Origin: JBGPLH01 sp041486365 [NCBI: Thermodesulfobacteriota bacterium]
GTDB taxonomy: Bacteria; JAUYMQ01
Reading direction: 5' to 3'
DNA length: 18,773 nucleotides
Assembly: GCA_041486365.1 (NCBI GenBank)
Contig: JBGPLH010000019.1
Location: forward strand, 1-18,773
Shown here piece by piece: positions 14,758-18,773 of the stretch (its first letter is position 1; each line of letters opens with the position of its first letter). Made by a program: the position numbers and the translations under genes. A model generated the notes under the pieces. It saw only the letters and a list, made by a program, of their open reading frames with translations, had not been told where the DNA came from and made no database searches.

Positions 14758-15780
14758 TTGAAGATCCTGGTCACCGGCGGCGCCGGGTTCATCGGCTCGA
14801 ACTTCATCCGGCACCTGCTTGCCTCCCGCCCCTATGCGCGCGTGACCAATTTCGACGCGCTCACCTACGCCGGGAACCTGGAGAACCTCGCCGACGTGGA
14901 GAAGGATGAGCGCTACCGGTTCGTGAAGGGCGACATCACGGATCCGGAGGCGGTGGGCGGCGCGCTCGCGGAGGGCTACGACGTCCTGGTGAACTTCGCG
15001 GCGGAGAGCCACGTGGACCGCAGCATCGATTCGGCGGTGCCCTTCGTGCGCACGAATGTCCTGGGGACGCAGGTGCTGCTGGACGAGGCGCGTCGCCACA
15101 GGGCGGGCCGCATCGTCCACGTCTCGACCGACGAGGTGTACGGCACCGTGGGGCCGGGAGAGGGGTTCCGTGAGGACACGCCGATTCACCCGAATTCCCC
15201 TTACGCGGCGAGCAAGGCGGCGGCCGATCTCCTCGTGCTCGCGGCCGTGCACACGCACCGGATCGACGCCTTCGTCACCCGGTGCTCCAACAATTACGGC
15301 CCCTACCAGTTCCCGGAGAAGCTGATTCCCCTGTTCATCACCAACGCGCTGCAGGGGGAGTCGCTCCCGCTGTACGGAGACGGGCTGCAGGTGCGCGACT
15401 GGCTCCACGTGGACGATCACAGCCGCGCCATCGATCTGCTGATCGATCGCGCCTCGCCGGGCGAGGTGTACAACATCGGCACCTGGCGCTCCGGCGGGGA
15501 AGACCACACGAACCTCGGGCTCGCGCGGTTGCTCCTGCGTCTGCTCGATCGGCCCGAGAGCTTGCTTCGCCACGTGAAGGACCGGCCCGGACACGACCGG
15601 CGCTATGCGATGGACTACGGGAGGATCGAGCGATTGTTCGGCTGGCGGCCCCAGGTGGACCTGGAAGAGGGGCTCGGACGCACGGCGCGCTGGTACGCCG
15701 AGCACCGGTCCTGGTGGGAGAAGGTGAAGAGCGGCGAGTACCGCGACTACTACCGCCGGCATTACGGGAATCTGCTGTGA
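14758..15780 (+). CDS. rmlB: dTDP-glucose 4,6-dehydratase
   Basis: Short-chain-type NAD-dependent dehydratase of 340 residues converting dTDP-glucose to dTDP-4-keto-6-deoxyglucose. The Rossmann motif TGGAGFIG is at 6-13, the catalytic Thr124-Asp125-Glu126 lies in VSTDEVYG, and Tyr149/Lys153 in YAASK. NFDALTYAGN, RCSNNYGPYQFPEKLIPLF and YGDGLQVRDWLHVDDH are family hallmarks. The start is TTG 14758, giving MKILVTGG, the normal N terminus. An in-frame ATG at 14686 would add 24 residues read entirely from a palindromic repeat and is less likely. CGGGGA about 8 bases upstream is a modest ribosome-binding site. The stop overlaps the rmlD GTG start. Confidence 0.95.
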   Translation: MKILVTGGAGFIGSNFIRHLLASRPYARVTNFDALTYAGNLENLADVEKDERYRFVKGDITDPEAVGGALAEGYDVLVNFAAESHVDRSIDSAVPFVRTNVLGTQVLLDEARRHRAGRIVHVSTDEVYGTVGPGEGFREDTPIHPNSPYAASKAAADLLVLAAVHTHRIDAFVTRCSNNYGPYQFPEKLIPLFITNALQGESLPLYGDGLQVRDWLHVDDHSRAIDLLIDRASPGEVYNIGTWRSGGEDHTNLGLARLLLRLLDRPESLLRHVKDRPGHDRRYAMDYGRIERLFGWRPQVDLEEGLGRTARWYAEHRSWWEKVKSGEYRDYYRRHYGNLL

Positions 15781-16646
15781 GGCTACTCGTCACCGGCGCG
15801 GAGGGCATGCTGGGCTGGGAGATCCAGCGCGTCGCGCGGCGCATGGCCGCCGGCGTCGACTGGCGCGTCGCCGCCCATACCCGGGACAGCCTCGACGTCA
15901 CGGACCCGGACGCCGTTCGCCAGGCCATCGGGATCATCTCCCCCGGAGTGCTGATCAACTGCGCGGCCTATACGGACGTGGACGGCTGCGAGTCCAACGA
16001 GATCGAGGCGCTCCGCGTGAACGGGGAGGCCCCGGGCCGGCTCGCGCGGATCTGCGAGGAGGCGGGGGTCGTCCTCGTCCACTTCTCCACCGACTACGTC
16101 TTCGACGGGACCGCGACGCGCCCCTACACGGAGGACGATCCGGGCCGCCCGATCTCCGCCTACGGGCGCTCGAAGCTCGCGGGGGAGGAGGCGGTCCGGG
16201 CCACGGGCGCGGCGCACCTGATCCTGCGGACCCAGTGGCTCTACGGGAGCCACGGAAAAAACTTCGTCGACACGATCCTGCTGCGCGCGGCGGCCGGAGA
16301 GAAGCTCCGGGTCGTGAACGATCAGCACGGCGCGCCCACCTATGCCCGGGAGATGGCGGCCGTGACGCTCTCGGCCATCTCAATGAATCTTCGCGGCACC
16401 TACCACGCGGCGAACACGGGCGCGTGCACCTGGTATGACGTGGCGCGGGCCGCGCTGTCGCTGGCGGGCATGGACCCGGAGACGGTCACGCCGGTCTCGA
16501 CCGACGAGTTCCCGCGCCCGGCGCGGCGCCCGGCCTGGGGCGTGCTCGACGTGACCCGCCTCGAGCGGGCGGGCCTGCGGCTATCGCCCTGGCGGGACGC
16601 GCTGGAGACGTACATCCGGAAGGACCGGGGGACGGCGGGGAGCTGA
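15777..16646 (+). CDS. rmlD: dTDP-4-dehydrorhamnose reductase
   Basis: Reductase of 289 residues that makes dTDP-L-rhamnose from dTDP-4-dehydro-L-rhamnose with NAD(P)H. The nucleotide-binding motif is TGAEGMLG (6-13), NCAAYTDVDGCE and FSTDYVFDG (Thr105, Asp106) are family signatures, and the catalytic Tyr129 and Lys133 are in YGRSK. LRTQWLYG and the late RPAWGVLDVTRL segment also match. The start is GTG 15777, overlapping the rmlB stop in GTGA; earlier in-frame codons would lie inside rmlB. With rmlA, the rmlC-like gene and rmlB it completes a four-enzyme route, provided the divergent epimerase works at both carbons. A 105-bp spacer with no feature I can identify follows. Confidence 0.94.
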   Translation: MRLLVTGAEGMLGWEIQRVARRMAAGVDWRVAAHTRDSLDVTDPDAVRQAIGIISPGVLINCAAYTDVDGCESNEIEALRVNGEAPGRLARICEEAGVVLVHFSTDYVFDGTATRPYTEDDPGRPISAYGRSKLAGEEAVRATGAAHLILRTQWLYGSHGKNFVDTILLRAAAGEKLRVVNDQHGAPTYAREMAAVTLSAISMNLRGTYHAANTGACTWYDVARAALSLAGMDPETVTPVSTDEFPRPARRPAWGVLDVTRLERAGLRLSPWRDALETYIRKDRGTAGS

Positions 16647-16751
16647 CGGCCCGTCTGAAGCGCCGTCCCGAGCGACGCGGGGGCCGCCGGTATCCGACCT
16701 GCTGCCCCGCGCGACGCTCACGCACCGGGCCGCTGGAATGAGGAGCACGAC

Positions 16752-18077
16752 ATGAATCTGGCGGTGATCGGCACCGGTTACGTGGGGCTCGTGGCGGGGA
16801 CCTGCTTCGCCGAGAGCGGCAACGACGTGACCTGCGTCGACGTGGACGAGAAGAAGATCGGGCTGCTCAAGGTCGGCGTGCCGACGATCTACGAGCCCGG
16901 GCTGCGCGAGATCCTCGAGCGCAACCTGGAGGAAGGGCGGATCAAGTTCACGACGGATCTCGGCGCCGCTGTGCGCGAGTCGCTCGTGGTCTTCATCGCC
17001 GTGGGCACCCCCGAGGGCGAGGACGGCTCCGCGGACCTGACCCACGTGCTCGCCGTTGCCCGCGCCATCGCCGGGCACATGGGCGACTACAAGGTGATCG
17101 TGACGAAGAGCACCGTTCCCGTCGGCACGGGGGAGCGGATCCGCCGGGAGATCGCCGGGCTGACGAAGGTCCCCTTCGACGTGGTCTCCAATCCCGAGTT
17201 CCTGAAGGAGGGGGCGGCCGTCGACGACTTCCTGAAGCCCGACCGCGTCGTGATCGGCGCCGACACGGACCGCGCCCGCGAGATCATGCTCGAGCTGTAC
17301 TCCCCCTTCGTGCGCACGGGGAACCCGATCCTCACCATGGGGATCCGGAGCGCCGAGATGACGAAATACGCGGCCAACGCGCTCCTGGCCACGAAGATCT
17401 CCTTCATGAACGAGGTGGCGAACCTCTGCGAGCGGCTCGGCGCCGACGTGAACGACGTGCGCGTGGGCGTGGGCACCGACGGCCGGATCGGCCCCCAGTT
17501 CCTCTTCCCCGGCGTGGGCTACGGCGGTTCCTGTTTCCCGAAGGACCTGCGCGCGATCGTGAGGATGGGCCGGTCGGCGGGCACCCCCATGCGGGTCGTG
17601 GAGGCGGTGGAGGAGGTGAACCAGGACCAGAAGGAGGTCCTCTTCCGGAAGATCGAGGCGTACTTCGGCGGGAACCTGACCGGCCGGCGGATCGCCGTCT
17701 GGGGCCTGGCCTTCAAGCCCCGCACCGACGACATGCGGGAGGCCTCCTCGCTCGTCGTGATCGAGAAGCTCCTCGCGGCCGGCGCGCGGGTGCGGGCCTA
17801 CGATCCGGAGGCGATGGACCGGGCGCGGCAGCTGCTCGACGAGCGGGTGGAGCTGGTGACGAACCCTTACCTCGCGCTGGAAGGGGCCGAGGCGCTGGCC
17901 ATCGTCACGGAGTGGAACGAGTTCCGCGCCCCGAACTTCGAGCGCATGAAGAAGATGATGGCCGGTGCCGTGATCTTCGACGGGCGCAACATCTACTCGC
18001 CCGCCGAGATTGCCCGGCACGGGTTCAGCTACTTCTCGATCGGCCGGCCACCGGTCGGAGGCCCGAAGGGAGCGTGA
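16752..18077 (+). CDS. ugd: UDP-glucose 6-dehydrogenase
   Basis: NAD-dependent enzyme of 441 residues that oxidises UDP-glucose twice to UDP-glucuronate. The Rossmann motif GTGYVGL lies at 7-13; [40 protein letters not shown] and the catalytic nucleophile Cys261 in [10 protein letters not shown] follow; the C-terminal nucleotide-binding domain starts with [15 protein letters not shown]. These are the UDP-glucose/GDP-mannose dehydrogenase family signatures, and NPEFLKEG with GGSCFPKD favours UDP-glucose. Length is normal. ATG 16752 has GAGGAG about 9 bases upstream. The stop is one base before the next gene, which uses UDP-glucuronate, so the two probably form one unit making UDP-xylose. Confidence 0.96.
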   Translation: MNLAVIGTGYVGLVAGTCFAESGNDVTCVDVDEKKIGLLKVGVPTIYEPGLREILERNLEEGRIKFTTDLGAAVRESLVVFIAVGTPEGEDGSADLTHVLAVARAIAGHMGDYKVIVTKSTVPVGTGERIRREIAGLTKVPFDVVSNPEFLKEGAAVDDFLKPDRVVIGADTDRAREIMLELYSPFVRTGNPILTMGIRSAEMTKYAANALLATKISFMNEVANLCERLGADVNDVRVGVGTDGRIGPQFLFPGVGYGGSCFPKDLRAIVRMGRSAGTPMRVVEAVEEVNQDQKEVLFRKIEAYFGGNLTGRRIAVWGLAFKPRTDDMREASSLVVIEKLLAAGARVRAYDPEAMDRARQLLDERVELVTNPYLALEGAEALAIVTEWNEFRAPNFERMKKMMAGAVIFDGRNIYSPAEIARHGFSYFSIGRPPVGGPKGA

Positions 18078-18078
18078 G

Positions 18079-18773
18079 ATGCCGCGGGTGCTGATCACGG
18101 GCGGGGCCGGGTTCATCGGATCGCACCTGTGCCGGCTCTTCCTGGAGAAGGGGTGGGAGGTGGTCGCGATGGACAACCTCCTCACGGGCAACCGCGATAA
18201 CCTCGCGCCGCTCTTCGTGCAGGAAAGCTTCACGTTCGTGAAGCACGACGTGACGAACTACATCCACCTGGAGGGCGATCTGGACGGGATCCTCCACTTC
18301 GCCTCGCCCGCGAGCCCCATCGACTACCTGGAGCTGCCGATCCAGACGCTCAAGGTGGGCTCCCTCGGGACGCACAACGCGCTGGGCCTGGCCCTGGCCA
18401 AGAAGGCGCGCTTCCTGCTGGCCTCCACCTCGGAGGTGTACGGGGATCCGCTGGTCCACCCGCAGCGGGAGGACTACTGGGGCAACGTGAATCCCATCGG
18501 CCCCCGCGGCGTGTACGACGAGGCGAAACGCTTCGCCGAGGCGATGACGATGGCCTACCACCGCACCCACGGCGTCGACACGCGCGTGGTGCGGATCTTC
18601 AACACCTACGGGCCGCGCATGCGCATCCGCGACGGGCGGGTCATTCCGTCGTTCTTCACCGAGGCAATCCTCGGCGAGCCGCTCACCGTGTACGGCACGG
18701 GCACCCAGACGCGGAGCTTCTGCTACGTGGACGACCTCGTGGACGGGATCTGGCGCCTCTTCCAGAGCGATTA
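18079..18773 (+). CDS. UDP-glucuronate decarboxylase (UDP-xylose synthase), 3' end missing
   Basis: Partial gene: 231 codons are visible and the frame is open at the right edge; the family is usually a little over 300 residues. The product would convert UDP-glucuronate to UDP-xylose. [11 protein letters not shown] near the N terminus binds [14 protein letters not shown] and [11 protein letters not shown] are typical of the family, STSEVYGDP precedes [20 protein letters not shown], and the catalytic Tyr146 and Lys150 lie in [26 protein letters not shown] follows near the cut. The [11 protein letters not shown] signature separates it from RmlB and GalE relatives. GGGAG lies 6 bases before ATG 18079, which follows the ugd stop by one base, so it is probably co-translated with ugd. 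Confidence 0.9.
   Translation, partial: MPRVLITGGAGFIGSHLCRLFLEKGWEVVAMDNLLTGNRDNLAPLFVQESFTFVKHDVTNYIHLEGDLDGILHFASPASPIDYLELPIQTLKVGSLGTHNALGLALAKKARFLLASTSEVYGDPLVHPQREDYWGNVNPIGPRGVYDEAKRFAEAMTMAYHRTHGVDTRVVRIFNTYGPRMRIRDGRVIPSFFTEAILGEPLTVYGTGTQTRSFCYVDDLVDGIWRLFQSD

Noticed and set aside
16647-16751. The 105-base spacer between rmlD and ugd as a possible RNA gene or regulatory element
   Set aside because: No tRNA-like fold, promoter boxes or strong hairpin could be made out; only a ribosome-binding site near its end.
16581-18233. A 550-codon minus-strand frame opposite ugd
   Set aside because: Antisense shadow; the + strand has all UDP-glucose dehydrogenase signatures.

Overview
The window is high-GC bacterial DNA. 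All thirteen genes I can support lie on the + strand, densely packed with several 4-base stop/start overlaps. The inventory suggests a Gram-negative-type cell: periplasmic TlpA-like thioredoxins, a SPOR-domain protein, a DivIC/FtsB-type division protein and nucleotide-sugar genes. No marker here fixes the phylum. An uncultured high-GC lineage such as Candidatus Eisenbacteria is a guess from gene style only.

Region 1 (about 309-6610) is a signalling operon of four genes: a multi-pass membrane histidine kinase with a CHASE-like sensor and a PAS domain, a single-domain Rcp1-type receiver, a REC-PAS-kinase-REC hybrid, and a REC-EAL protein with an intact c-di-GMP phosphodiesterase active site. 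The first three overlap by ATGA. A plausible flow is membrane signal to phosphorelay to c-di-GMP breakdown.

Region 2 (about 6670-9225) begins with a promoter-like stretch and a dyad. It carries a regulator with two MerR-like winged helices in tandem, a 90-residue TPR-like protein with a C-terminal membrane tail, and two adjacent paralogous TlpA/ResA-like membrane-anchored thioredoxins (WCKPC and WCVPC).

Region 3 (about 9250-13035) is housekeeping: a DivIC/FtsB-family protein with its own promoter-like element, argS behind a strong promoter (TTGACG-17-TAGAAT) with a TTG start, and a SPOR-domain membrane protein. A 41-bp hairpin-bearing repeat starts inside the 3' end of argS and runs into the following spacer. 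A smaller duplication spans the stop codon of the SPOR gene.

Region 4 (13105-18773) is a nucleotide-sugar cluster: rmlA (long form), an rmlC-like epimerase, rmlB and rmlD for dTDP-6-deoxysugars, then UDP-glucose dehydrogenase and a UDP-glucuronate decarboxylase cut by the window end, which together would give UDP-xylose. A palindromic repeat whose + strand reads EGEAPAEP sits between the rmlC-like gene and rmlB. No tRNA, rRNA, CRISPR array, transposase or prophage gene was seen. The most unusual items are the tandem-MerR regulator, the three-fold repeat inside the kinase membrane domain, the gene-end repeats, and a shared layout of a CCCCGAAAGGGG hairpin just upstream of a TTGAC box at two transcription-unit boundaries.
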